Below, one piece after another: positions 9,844-19,045 of a DNA stretch of 45,712 nt. Source of the DNA: Streptomyces sp. PTY087I2. GTDB taxonomy: Bacteria; Actinomycetota; Actinomycetes; Streptomycetales; Streptomycetaceae. Below the pieces are notes generated by a model that made no database searches, was not told where the DNA came from, and was given only the letters and a program-made list of their open reading frames with translations. The position numbers and the translations under genes are program-made. The stretch spans positions 1-45,712 of the forward strand of contig NZ_LZRD01000040.1 in NCBI RefSeq assembly GCF_001687325.1, written 5' to 3'. The first letter of the stretch is position 1. Each line of letters opens with the position of its first letter.

Positions 9844-10847
9844 GCCGTCACCTTCTTCGGGCCGCCGGAGCGGTCGGAGCGGTCGGAGGTCTGGCGCGGG
9901 TCCTGGTCCCGGGGCGCGTGCTGGGTCTTCGCGATGTCGAGGAACGCCTCCTCCAGCGATGCGGAGCGGGCGTCGAGCCCGTGCAGCCGTACGCCGGACT
10001 CCCGGGCCCACTCCAGGAGTTCGTGCAGCGACTCCTGGAGGGCGGGGGTGCGGATCTCGATCCGGGACCCGTCGGCCGCCGCCCGCAGCGAGAGCGGAAG
10101 CCGGGCCGCCGGGACGGCCTCGGGGAGGACGAACCGGATCCGGGCCGGCTGCCGCGCGGTCACTTCGGCGATCGTCCCGGTCGTCACGATCCTCCCCTGA
10201 TGCATGATCGCCAGGCGGTCGGCGAGCGCCTCGGCCTCTTCCAGGTAGTGCGTGGTGAGCAGCACGGTCGTGCCGTTGTCCCGCAGGGCCCGCACGAGCT
10301 CCCAGGTCTCCTGCCGGCCCTCGGCGTCCAGACCGGTCGTCGGCTCGTCGAGGAAGAGCACCTCGGGCCGGGAGGTCAGGGCGAGCGCCAGGTCGAGGCG
10401 GCGCTTCTCGCCGCCGGACAGCTGCTTGACCCGCACGCCTCCCCGGACGGTCAGGCCGACCATCTCCAGGGCCTCGGCGGCGGGGCGGGCGCCGGTGGTG
10501 CAGGCCGACCACATGCGGACGGTCTCCATGACTGTGAGGTCGGAGGGGAAGCCGCCCTCCTGGAGCATGACCCCGGTACGGGGGCGGACGGCGGCGCGTT
10601 CGCGGTACGGGTCGTGGCCGAGGACCCGGACCGTGCCGGCGGTCGGCGGTGCCAGGCCCTCCAGGAGTTCCACGGTGGAGGTCTTGCCCGCGCCGTTCGT
10701 CCCGAGCAGGGCGAACAGTTCGCCGCGGGCCACGGAGAAGGAGATCCCGGACACGGCCTCGAAGCCGCCGGCGTAACGGCGTCGGACCCCGTTCGCCTCG
10801 ATCACGGGACCGTTCGCGCGGTCGCTGAGAATGTCGTCGCTGGTCAT
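9840..10847 (-). CDS. ABC transporter ATP-binding protein
   Basis: First gene of the four-gene operon, 335 aa. All nucleotide-binding motifs are intact: Walker A GTNGAGKTS (~49-57), Q-loop MLQEGG, signature LSGGEKRR, Walker B LFLDEPTTGLD and H-loop TTHY. The ~100-residue C-terminal extension is typical of DrrA-like drug-export ATPases. A candidate operator lies 44-72 nt upstream of the start. The whole operon sits between two identical tRNA-Gly genes. Confidence 0.94.
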   Translation of the reverse strand: MTSDDILSDRANGPVIEANGVRRRYAGGFEAVSGISFSVARGELFALLGTNGAGKTSTVELLEGLAPPTAGTVRVLGHDPYRERAAVRPRTGVMLQEGGFPSDLTVMETVRMWSACTTGARPAAEALEMVGLTVRGGVRVKQLSGGEKRRLDLALALTSRPEVLFLDEPTTGLDAEGRQETWELVRALRDNGTTVLLTTHYLEEAEALADRLAIMHQGRIVTTGTIAEVTARQPARIRFVLPEAVPAARLPLSLRAAADGSRIEIRTPALQESLHELLEWARESGVRLHGLDARSASLEEAFLDIAKTQHAPRDQDPRQTSDRSDRSGGPKKVTA

Positions 10848-10890
10848 GCTTCCAGGCTTCCGCCGGACCGGGCCCGCGGGCAGTGCGCGC

Positions 10891-10919
10891 TGTCATCACT
10901 GCACATGACAAACGTCATG
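10891..10919 (-). promoter_or_regulatory. Candidate operator of the ABC/two-component operon
   Basis: Three half-sites crowd here: TGTCAT (10891-10896), ATGACA (10905-10910) and GTCATG (10914-10919). CATGAC-AAAC-GTCATG (10904-10919) is a perfect inverted repeat. NarL-family regulators bind such short dyads and often control their own operon, so the response regulator encoded here is the natural candidate; that link is inference. Confidence 0.45.
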
Positions 10920-10935
10920 GGTGACGGAAGAACGC

Positions 10936-10969
10936 CAAAGGCCCCGATCGAAAACGATCGGGGCCTTTG
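10936..10969 (-). terminator. Terminator of tRNA-Gly copy 2
   Basis: Perfect 15-bp stem (10936-10950 with 10955-10969), AAAA loop, ending in GGCCTTTG. It lies just downstream of the minus-strand tRNA and ahead of the ABC operon promoter. Confidence 0.8.
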
Positions 10970-10975
10970 CCTCTG

Positions 10976-11048
10976 AGCGGACGACCAGGTTCGAACTGGC
11001 GACCTCAACCTTGGCAAGGTTGCGCTCTACCAACTGAGCTACGTCCGC
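10976..11048 (-). tRNA. tRNA-Gly(GCC), copy 2
   Basis: Identical over all 73 nt to the copy at 6598-6670, with anticodon GCC. Unlike copy 1, CCA is not encoded (the sequence after the discriminator T is CAG). It lies 79 nt downstream of the atypical tRNA-Gly(UCC), probably on the same transcript. Confidence 0.97.
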
Positions 11049-11127
11049 AGTGCAGCCACTCGGCTTTCACCGGTGGAGCGAGCACCACTCTACCTGATCC
11101 ACCGAAGTGGTCCGAAGAGTTGTGCAG

Positions 11128-11199
11128 AGCGGGTGACAGGAATTGCACACTGCGCCTTCCCCCTGGAAGGGGGCTGTTCTACTACTGAACTACACCCGC
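11128..11199 (-). tRNA. Atypical tRNA-Gly(UCC)
   Basis: A 72-nt tRNA-like gene. The acceptor (GCGGGTG/CACCCGC) and D-stem (GTTC/GAAC) pair perfectly, and the anticodon loop CTTCCAG gives UCC. Three parts are abnormal. The D-loop AGTAGTA lacks the G18-G19 pair. The T-loop is TGCAATT instead of TTCGANN. The canonical T-stem (CAGTG/CCTGT) scarcely pairs, although GCAG/CTGT could form a shifted 4-bp stem. Loss of the D-loop/T-loop contact is the hallmark of staphylococcal tRNA-Gly dedicated to peptidoglycan, whose T-loop also reads TGCAA. It may be such a tRNA, or a decaying one. Confidence 0.75.
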
Positions 11200-11281
11200 A
11201 CGCTGCGTGGGATTCGGCTTTGCGGCCTCGCCCCTCGGCGTGCTCCAGACTCTAGCCGACCTGCGGGGGTGTAGCGCAAGT

Positions 11282-11328
11282 CGGCTTCCGGCGGCCGGTC
11301 TGACGGTGCGTCCGGCCGCCGGAAGCCG
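11282..11328 (-). terminator. Terminator of the Lsr2-like gene
   Basis: Perfect 17-bp stem (11282-11298 with 11312-11328) with a 13-nt loop, starting 7 nt after the stop codon on the minus strand. No T-run follows, as is common in Streptomyces. Confidence 0.75.
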
Positions 11329-11334
11329 CGCGCC

Positions 11335-11670
11335 TCAGGCTGATGCCTGGAACGCCTCGTACACCTTCTTCGGGATGCGGCCCCGGGCCGGTACGTCCAT
11401 GCGGTGCGAGCGGGCCCAGGCGCGGACGGCCGCCGGGTCCGGGGCGAGGGAGGTGTGGCGGTAGGCCGTGGGCGTCCTGCCGTGCTTACTGGCATTTGTC
11501 TGCTTTCGGCCGGCGGCCACGTAAGGCGCCAGCGTCTTGCGCAGTTTCTTCGCGTTGGCGGGATTGAGGTCGATCTCGTACGTCTTCCCGTCCAGGGCGA
11601 AGGTCACCGTTTCCGCCGCCGCTCCCCCGTCGATGTCGTCGGAGAGTGTCACCACTACGCGCTGAGCCAC
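11335..11670 (-). CDS. lsrL: Lsr2-family nucleoid-associated protein (LsrL-like)
   Basis: This 111-aa protein matches Lsr2, the actinobacterial xenogeneic silencer that bridges AT-rich DNA. It starts (GTG) MAQRVVVTLSDDIDGG, the dimerisation strand region, continues FALDGKTYEIDLN, and ends with the DNA-binding domain (~70-111), whose core PARGRIPKK is the RGR AT-hook-like motif. Streptomycetes usually carry two paralogues; the position between tRNA-Gly and purS suits the second one, LsrL, rather than Lsr2 proper. A GAAAGGA ribosome site precedes the GTG. The upstream region is noticeably AT-rich for this genome, which would suit self-binding. Confidence 0.9.
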   Translation of the reverse strand: MAQRVVVTLSDDIDGGAAAETVTFALDGKTYEIDLNPANAKKLRKTLAPYVAAGRKQTNASKHGRTPTAYRHTSLAPDPAAVRAWARSHRMDVPARGRIPKKVYEAFQASA

Positions 11671-12090
11671 GGATATCGGTCCTTTCCTGCGGCACCGGCG
11701 CGTTCTGCGTGCGCGGATGCCGGCCTTCCGGCTGCCGGGCGGGCGGAAGCGGATCGACGAGATGTCGACTGTTCCGTTGTCCCCGGGGCAATGGTGCTTT
11801 CCCCGGTAATCATTTGTACAGCGGTGGGTGCCGCATTGTGAAGCCCCACCAATTACCTGCGCGTGTCCGTGTGCAATCCGTGTGCAATCCGGGCGGGTTT
11901 TTTCCAGACCTTTTCCGTGCGGTGTCGCGGCCGATATACGGACGTGATCCACGTGCCGCCCTCACCGGGCCCGTCCTGCCCGATATCTACCCGCGTAGAA
12001 ATTTTGGCCAGGTACGCTGAGTGGACCCGCGGGGGTCTGGGGAACCCCCCGGAGAGACAGCCGCACCACACCACCACACCGGGAGTGCCA
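11671..12090. promoter_or_regulatory. lsrL-purS divergent promoter region
   Basis: A 420-nt divergent intergenic region, AT-rich between ~11790 and 12015. It contains two overlapping copies of CCGTGTGCAATCCG (11867-11880 and 11878-11891, period 11 nt), a -10-like TACGCT (12013-12018) without a good -35, and a leader hairpin GGGGGT/ACCCCC (12031-12036 with 12044-12049) before the purS ribosome site. The 11-nt spacing puts both repeats on the same DNA face. No gene was found. Confidence 0.5.
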
Positions 12091-12342
12091 GTGGCACGCG
12101 TCGTAGTCGACGTCATGCTCAAGCCCGAGATCCTCGACCCGCAGGGACAGGCGGTGCAGCGCGCACTGCCCCGTCTCGGCTTCGAGGGAATCGCGGACGT
12201 TCGTCAGGGAAAGCGTTTCGAGCTGGAGGTCGAGGGGCCGGTCGACGACGCCGCCCTCGCCCGTATTAACGAGATGGCCGAGACGTTCCTCGCCAACACC
12301 GTCATCGAGGACTTCGTCGTGAAGGTGGAGGAGGAGAAGTGA
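12091..12342 (+). CDS. purS: FGAM synthase subunit PurS
   Basis: PurS (83 aa) is the small structural subunit that docks PurQ to PurL in the three-part FGAM synthase of actinobacteria and Gram-positives. It starts MARVVVDVMLKPEILDPQGQ and contains LGFEGIADVRQGKRFELE and ETFLANTVIEDF, all family-typical. The GTG start follows GGGAG. Its stop overlaps the purQ start by 4 nt. Confidence 0.96.
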   Translation: MARVVVDVMLKPEILDPQGQAVQRALPRLGFEGIADVRQGKRFELEVEGPVDDAALARINEMAETFLANTVIEDFVVKVEEEK

Positions 12343-13015
12343 CCACCCGTATCGGCGTCGTCACTTTTCCCGGCACCCTCGACGATCAGGACGCCCTGCG
12401 CGCCGTCCGTATCGCGGGCGCCGAGCCCGTATCCCTGTGGCACCGCGACAAGGACCTGCACCAGGTCGACGCGGTCGTCCTGGCCGGTGGTTTCTCCTAC
12501 GGGGACTACCTCCGCGCCGGCGCCATCTCCCGCTTCTCGCCGGTGATGGAAACCCTCATCGAGCAGGCGAAGGCCGGGATGCCGGTCCTCGGCATCTGCA
12601 ACGGCTTCCAGATCCTGACCGAGGCGCACCTGCTGCCCGGCGCGATGCTGCGCAACAACCACCTCCACTTCATCTGCCGCGACCAGAAGCTGCGGGTGGA
12701 GAACGCGGAGACCGCCTGGACCTCGGACTACAGCGCCGGCCAGGAGATCAGCGTCCCGCTCAAGAACATGGACGGCCGGTACACCGCCGACGAGCGCACG
12801 CTCGACGAGCTGGAGGCCGAGGGCCGCGTCGCCTTCCGTTACCTGGACGGCAACCCCAACGGCTCGCTCCGTGACATCGCGGGCATCACCAACGCCGCGG
12901 GCAACATCGTCGGCCTGATGCCGCACCCGGAGCACGCCGTGGAGCCGCTGATCGGCACCGGCCGCACCGACGGCCTCGGTTTCTTCACCTCGATCATCAA
13001 GAAGCTGGTCAACGC

Positions 13016-13019
<4 letters not shown>
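12339..13019 (+). CDS. purQ: FGAM synthase glutaminase subunit PurQ
   Basis: PurQ (226 aa) is a class I glutamine amidotransferase that releases ammonia from glutamine for PurL. The nucleophile is C87 in VLGICNGFQ, and the other triad members are H196 and E198 in MPHPEHA. The oxyanion region is LAGGFSYGDYLRAGAI. It overlaps purS and purL by 4 nt on either side, so the three subunits are translationally coupled. Confidence 0.97.
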
Positions 13020-15265
<2,246 letters not shown>

Positions 15266-15302
15266 GCCGGAGTCACCGCCCGTACCTCGCGCACATCCGA
15301 AG

Positions 15303-15333
15303 CCCCCGTCCGGAATCATCCGGGCGGGGGTTT
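15303..15333 (+). terminator. purSQL terminator
   Basis: 11-bp stem (15303-15313 with 15320-15330, one T-G wobble), AATCAT loop, followed by TTT. It lies 37 nt after the purL stop. Confidence 0.8.
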
Positions 15334-15363
15334 CGGCCTTCCCCGTCCCCTGACGGACATCCC

Positions 15364-15399
15364 TTGTCAGAAATTACGTAATTACGTAAGGTTGGTGTC
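15364..15399 (+). promoter_or_regulatory. Promoter and operator of the ArsR-type gene
   Basis: -35 TTGTCA (15364-15369), 17-nt spacer, -10 TAAGGT (15387-15392), then 7 nt to the ATG at 15400: a complete promoter predicting a leaderless mRNA. Within the spacer and running into the -10 is the perfect 16-bp palindrome TTACGTAATTACGTAA (15374-15389), an AT-rich island in GC-rich DNA. A repressor bound there would block RNA polymerase, so autoregulation by the encoded protein is likely. Confidence 0.65.
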
Positions 15400-15906
15400 A
15401 TGGAGCTGGAGCAGCGGGTCGCCGAGCTGGAGAGGCGGCTCACGGCGCTGGAGCGGCGGGACCCCGAGTCCCCCCACCTGGGCGACGGCGACTTCTGGGC
15501 GCTGGAAGGGCTGAAACAGCAGCTCGCCGACGTCGGGGAGGCCGGGGCCGACGGGGGAGTCCTCTACACGGGCTCGGTCCGGCTGCCCACCGGCGAGCAG
15601 TACGGATGGCAGTACGGCGCCTTCACCGAGGCCCTGTTCGACGGGGACTGGACGGACGCCGCCGAGTCGTTCGCCGCCCTGGGCCACCCGGTCCGGCTGC
15701 GCCTGCTCCGCGAGATCCTCGGCGGCCTGAGGACGGCCGCCGAACTGGCCGCGCTCGACGGGGCCGGCACCACCGGCCAGATCTACCACCACCTGCGCCA
15801 GCTGACCGGCGCGGGCTGGCTGCACGCGGCGGGGCGCGGCCGGTACGAGGTGCCGCCCGCCCGGGTCGTACCGCTGCTGGTAGTGCTGACGGCGGCGCGC
15901 CCCTAG
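15400..15906 (+). CDS. ArsR-type winged-helix regulator
   Basis: A 168-aa protein. Residues 1-20 (MELEQRVAELERRLTALERR) form a short coiled coil, and ~30-85 are unassigned. A winged helix (~88-168) begins FAALGHPVRLRLLREIL, as in ArsR/HTH_20 proteins, with recognition helix TTGQIYHHLRQLTGAGW and wing GRGRYEV. No metal-binding Cys/His cluster is seen, so it is probably not a metal sensor. The downstream M23-family gene starts 42 nt on and is probably co-transcribed. The palindrome in its promoter is the obvious operator. Confidence 0.85.
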   Translation: MELEQRVAELERRLTALERRDPESPHLGDGDFWALEGLKQQLADVGEAGADGGVLYTGSVRLPTGEQYGWQYGAFTEALFDGDWTDAAESFAALGHPVRLRLLREILGGLRTAAELAALDGAGTTGQIYHHLRQLTGAGWLHAAGRGRYEVPPARVVPLLVVLTAARP

Positions 15907-15948
15907 AGCAGGCCGCAGACCGAACGCAGACAACAGGGGGAAACCATC

Positions 15949-16794
15949 ATGTCCGTCCGCAAAGTCCTGGCGGTGCTCCACCGCATGTGCTGGCTCCTCT
16001 TCGGGGTGCTGGTGCTCAACGGGCTCTTCCTCGAACCGCTGGTGCCCTTCGGCCTGACCTTCGTGCCCGCGGGTGCGGCCGTGGTCATCGGCCTGGTCCT
16101 GAGCCGCACCGGTCCCGAAGAGACCCTGAAGAACCGGCCCCCGGTCGAGGTCGACCCGCCCGTGACCGGCCGCTGGTCCGCCCTGAACAGCCCGGCGGAC
16201 AAGGTGCCGAGCCATGGGACGCACGCGTACGGACAGACGTACGCGATCGACATCGTGGCGGAGCCCGAGGCCGGTGAGGGCGGGGCCTCCGCCCGGCCGG
16301 GGTTCCGCTGGTTCTGGCCGGTCGTTCGCCCGGCCCGCGCCTTCCCGGCGTTCGGCGCCCCGCTGTTCGCGGTGGCCGACGCCACGGTGGTCCGCGCGAG
16401 CGACGGCCAGCGCGACCACCTGAGCCGCAATTCGCTGCCCGCGCTGCTCTATCTGATGCTGATCGAGGGCGACGCGCGCAGCATGATCGGCGCGCGCCGG
16501 ATCATCGGCAACCACGTCATCCTCGACCTCGGCGACGGCACGTACGCCGTCTACGCCCACCTCCGGCGCGGCTCGCTCCAGGTGAAGCCCGGGGACAGGG
16601 TCCGCGCCGGACAGCGGCTCGGGCGCGTCGGGAACTCCGGCAACAGCTCCGAACCCCACCTCCACTTCCACCTGATGGACGGCCCGGACCCGGACTCGGC
16701 CCGAGGCATCCCGTTCACCTGGCGGGGCGTCGGCGTCCCGGCGAACGGCGAGACGTTCACGGTCGAGGAGCAGCCCGCAGTGGAACCGGCCTGA
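15949..16794 (+). CDS. Membrane-anchored M23-family peptidase-like protein
   Basis: A 281-aa protein with two hydrophobic segments (~10-28 and ~33-52) and an external M23/LytM domain. HGTHAYGQTYAID (89-101) supplies the first metal-site residues and HLHFH (~236-240) the second; NHVILDLGDGTYAVYAHL is the family core strand pair. M23 enzymes cut peptidoglycan cross-bridges, but the first motif here is spaced H-x8-D rather than H-x3-D, so activity needs caution. A ribosome site GGGGGAA precedes the ATG. The stop codon lies inside a sequence that matches the end of the MITE that follows. Confidence 0.85.
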   Translation: MSVRKVLAVLHRMCWLLFGVLVLNGLFLEPLVPFGLTFVPAGAAVVIGLVLSRTGPEETLKNRPPVEVDPPVTGRWSALNSPADKVPSHGTHAYGQTYAIDIVAEPEAGEGGASARPGFRWFWPVVRPARAFPAFGAPLFAVADATVVRASDGQRDHLSRNSLPALLYLMLIEGDARSMIGARRIIGNHVILDLGDGTYAVYAHLRRGSLQVKPGDRVRAGQRLGRVGNSGNSSEPHLHFHLMDGPDPDSARGIPFTWRGVGVPANGETFTVEEQPAVEPA

Positions 16795-16813
16795 TCCGCC
16801 GGACACCCCCTAG
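16786..16813 (+). repeat. Solo MITE-end copy at the 3' end of the M23-family gene
   Basis: The 28 nt here match 25 of 28 positions of 16987-17014, the right end of the MITE plus its CTAG. Both begin CCGGCCTGATC and end GACACCCCCTAG. The stop codon of the M23-family gene lies inside. It also forms, with the MITE's left end, the perfect 20-nt palindrome 16802-16821 that could act as a terminator. Confidence 0.7.
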
Positions 16814-17010
16814 GGGGTGTCTTACCGATCAGGCCGGGCTCGCGTGCCCTGGTGCCGCACCTCGCGGCGTTGTCGTCGGTCGCCGACGCTCCTTCCCCAA
16901 GCTCTCAACTCCGTTCGAGCAGGGGAGACCCCATCCGACTCCCTCCTCCGCCTTGCGATGCACGGCGCCAGGCCCCGCTCCCTGATCCGGCCTGATCGGC
17001 AAGACACCCC
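16814..17010. mobile_element. 197-bp MITE flanked by CTAG duplications
   Basis: Terminal inverted repeats begin GGGGTGTCTT and run 24 nt with a single mismatch (16814-16837 with 16987-17010); similarity continues inward, so the element can fold back on itself. It is flanked by CTAG at 16810-16813 and 17011-17014, a 4-bp duplication of the YTAR type made by IS5-family transposases. It encodes no transposase, so it would depend on one elsewhere. The interior resembles intergenic repeats I know from Streptomyces. Confidence 0.8.
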
Positions 17011-17024
17011 CTAGTCTCGGTCCC

Positions 17025-17822
17025 ATGCCCCCGGCCAAGAAGCGCCCGCGCGCCTACGACCACCTCAGGACCCGGACGGCGGTCCTCGCCCAGTACGCCC
17101 AGGTGCGCGACGCCGTCGCCGCGCTGACGCCGCAGCAGCTCGCCCGGCCGACCCGGCTCGGCGACTGGGCGGTGCGCGATCTCGTCGCGCACATCGCGCA
17201 GGGGCTCGGCTCGGTCAGCCGCGACCTGGCCCTGCCGGAGCCGCCGGGACCCAAGCCCGCGACCACCCTCCTGGAGTGGCCGCCGGCCGTCGCGGCGGTC
17301 GTCAGGGACCCGGAGGCCCCGGCTCCGGCGGCCGACCGCCCCGATCTCCCCGCGCTGTACGGGGAGGTGGAGGCGGCCTTCCTCGCGGACGTCCCCGCCA
17401 CCGGCACGGGGGACCGGCTGCTGCCCACCCGGGTCGGGTCCATGCGGCTGACCGACTACCTGGTCACCCGGACCGTCGAGCTGATCGTCCACACGGACGA
17501 CCTGAACGAGGCGCTCGGGCTGGAGATCCCGTACGACCGGCAGGCGCTGGCCGCCTGCACCCGGCTGCTGGCGGACACCCTCGCGGACCGGGCCCCCGGC
17601 GGCTCGGTCGAGGTGCGCGTCCCGCCGTTCGTGGTGGTCCAGTGCATCGGCGGGCCCAAGCACACCCGGGGCACCCCGCCCAACGTCGTGGAGACCTCCC
17701 CGCTGACCTGGATCCGGCTCGCCACCGGCCGTACGGAGTGGGCGCGGGCCCTGGCGGACGCCGAGGTCAGCGCCAGCGGGGAGCGGGCCGACCTGGCCGC
17801 GCTGCTTCCGCTGCTGCGCTGA
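17025..17822 (+). CDS. Maleylpyruvate isomerase-family / sterol carrier-like protein
   Basis: A 265-aa protein. The N-terminal DinB/MDMPI-type helical bundle has DWAVRDLVAHIAQG (H56) and ELIVHTDDL (H156), histidines at positions used for metal in mycothiol-dependent enzymes. The C-terminal part, with SPLTWIRLATGRTEWARALAD, resembles the bacterial SCP-like domain often fused to this family. Mycothiol dependence is inferred from the family. There is no Shine-Dalgarno sequence: TAGTCT (17012-17017) lies exactly 7 nt before the ATG, so the mRNA may be leaderless. The MITE abuts this -10, and its target duplication supplies part of it. Confidence 0.8.
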   Translation: MPPAKKRPRAYDHLRTRTAVLAQYAQVRDAVAALTPQQLARPTRLGDWAVRDLVAHIAQGLGSVSRDLALPEPPGPKPATTLLEWPPAVAAVVRDPEAPAPAADRPDLPALYGEVEAAFLADVPATGTGDRLLPTRVGSMRLTDYLVTRTVELIVHTDDLNEALGLEIPYDRQALAACTRLLADTLADRAPGGSVEVRVPPFVVVQCIGGPKHTRGTPPNVVETSPLTWIRLATGRTEWARALADAEVSASGERADLAALLPLLR

Positions 17823-17859
17823 GCGGAACCGGATCGGACCCCCGTACCGTCACATCGCC

Positions 17860-18714
17860 ATGCACACACAACGGATGACCCTCAGCGTCAGTGTCCTGGC
17901 CCTCCTCGCCCTCGCCGCCTGCGGTACGGAGTCGGGTTCCGGCTCCGGCAAGGGATCCGGCGACGGCGGTGACACCGTACGGAGCGATGTCCCCGTCACC
18001 GGCGTGGCGTGGAGCGTCGACTCGGTGACCGTCGGCGGGAAGAAGACGGAGGCCCCGGAGGGGTCCCGCCTGGAGATCGACCGGGACGGCCGGGCCACCG
18101 CGCACTTCGGCTGCAACCACATCAGCGTGGACGCCCGGGTGAAGGGCGACCGGATCACCCTGGGCAAGCCGGTCACCACCCAGATGGCGTGCGACGAGAA
18201 GACCGAGAAGTTCGAGAAGGCCGCCATCGACGCGATGGGCGGCGAGCACACCGCGAAGCTCTCCGGGAAGAAGCTGACCCTCACCGCGGAAGGCGGGGAC
18301 ACCATGGCGCTCAGCGAGGAGAAGCCGGCCGACCTGGTGGGCACCGAGTGGACGGTGACCACGCTGCTCAGCGGGAAGACCGCCACCACCGTGCCGGCGG
18401 ACCTGCCGAAGAACCGGACGCCGCACCTCACCATCGCCGAGGACGGCACCGTACGCGGCCACGCCGGCTGCAACTCCTTCAGCGGCAAGGCCACGGTCAA
18501 GGGCTCCACGATCGTCTTCGAGCCGCCGGTCAGCACCCGCAAGATGTGCCCGAAGGCCGAGATGGAGGTGGAGCGCGCCGTGCTCGCCGCCCTGGAGGGC
18601 CCGACGACGTACACGATCAAGGGCAACACGCTCACCGTGACCGCCGAGGGCGGCAAGGGGATCGGCGCCACGGCCGCGTCTCCCGGGGCCGAAAACAGCT
18701 CCCAGCACGGCTGA
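17860..18714 (+). CDS. Lipoprotein with two META domains
   Basis: A 284-aa surface lipoprotein. The signal peptide ends in lipobox LALAAC (C21), followed by a Gly/Ser linker. Two META (HslJ-like) domains follow, ~48-150 and ~160-275; each carries a ..HFGCNHISV / GHAGCNSFSG strand and a later Cys (QMAC, KMC), so each domain has a likely disulphide pair. META proteins are linked to stress and antibiotic tolerance in other bacteria, but no exact role is known. It lies 37 nt after the preceding gene. Confidence 0.9.
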   Translation: MHTQRMTLSVSVLALLALAACGTESGSGSGKGSGDGGDTVRSDVPVTGVAWSVDSVTVGGKKTEAPEGSRLEIDRDGRATAHFGCNHISVDARVKGDRITLGKPVTTQMACDEKTEKFEKAAIDAMGGEHTAKLSGKKLTLTAEGGDTMALSEEKPADLVGTEWTVTTLLSGKTATTVPADLPKNRTPHLTIAEDGTVRGHAGCNSFSGKATVKGSTIVFEPPVSTRKMCPKAEMEVERAVLAALEGPTTYTIKGNTLTVTAEGGKGIGATAASPGAENSSQHG

Positions 18715-19045
18715 ACCCGGCTCCCCGGTGTGAGGCTCACCACGAAACGGGCGTTCGGCCGGCGGCCCGGGCGAAGATCGGCCGGGTTCACCGAGCGCCA
18801 CGGCCGACCGCCCGCCGCCCACCGTGGCTACCGGTCGGTAACCAGCCGCTCGGCCCGGAAGTGAGCGCCACGCCCCTCCCGCGCGCTCCGCGCCCTCCGG
18901 GCGAGCGTTACGCAGGGTCACCGAGTGAAGTCCCGCGATTCGCCCGCCCCGGGCGGCGGGCGGGCCCGTTCCCCGTGCTCCACCGCGCGTTTGCCCCCCG
19001 GTCCCCAATTCGGACCAGTGGTCGATCTCGCCTACACTCGGTGCC
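18715..19045. promoter_or_regulatory. META gene - purF intergenic region with purF -10
   Basis: The 331-nt gap has no credible gene. TACACT at 19033-19038 lies 7 nt before the purF GTG (19046), predicting a leaderless purF mRNA; a weak TTCGGA (-35-like) lies 18 nt upstream. A short stem CCCGCC/GGCGGG (~18948-18965) is the only other structure I see. Confidence 0.5.
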
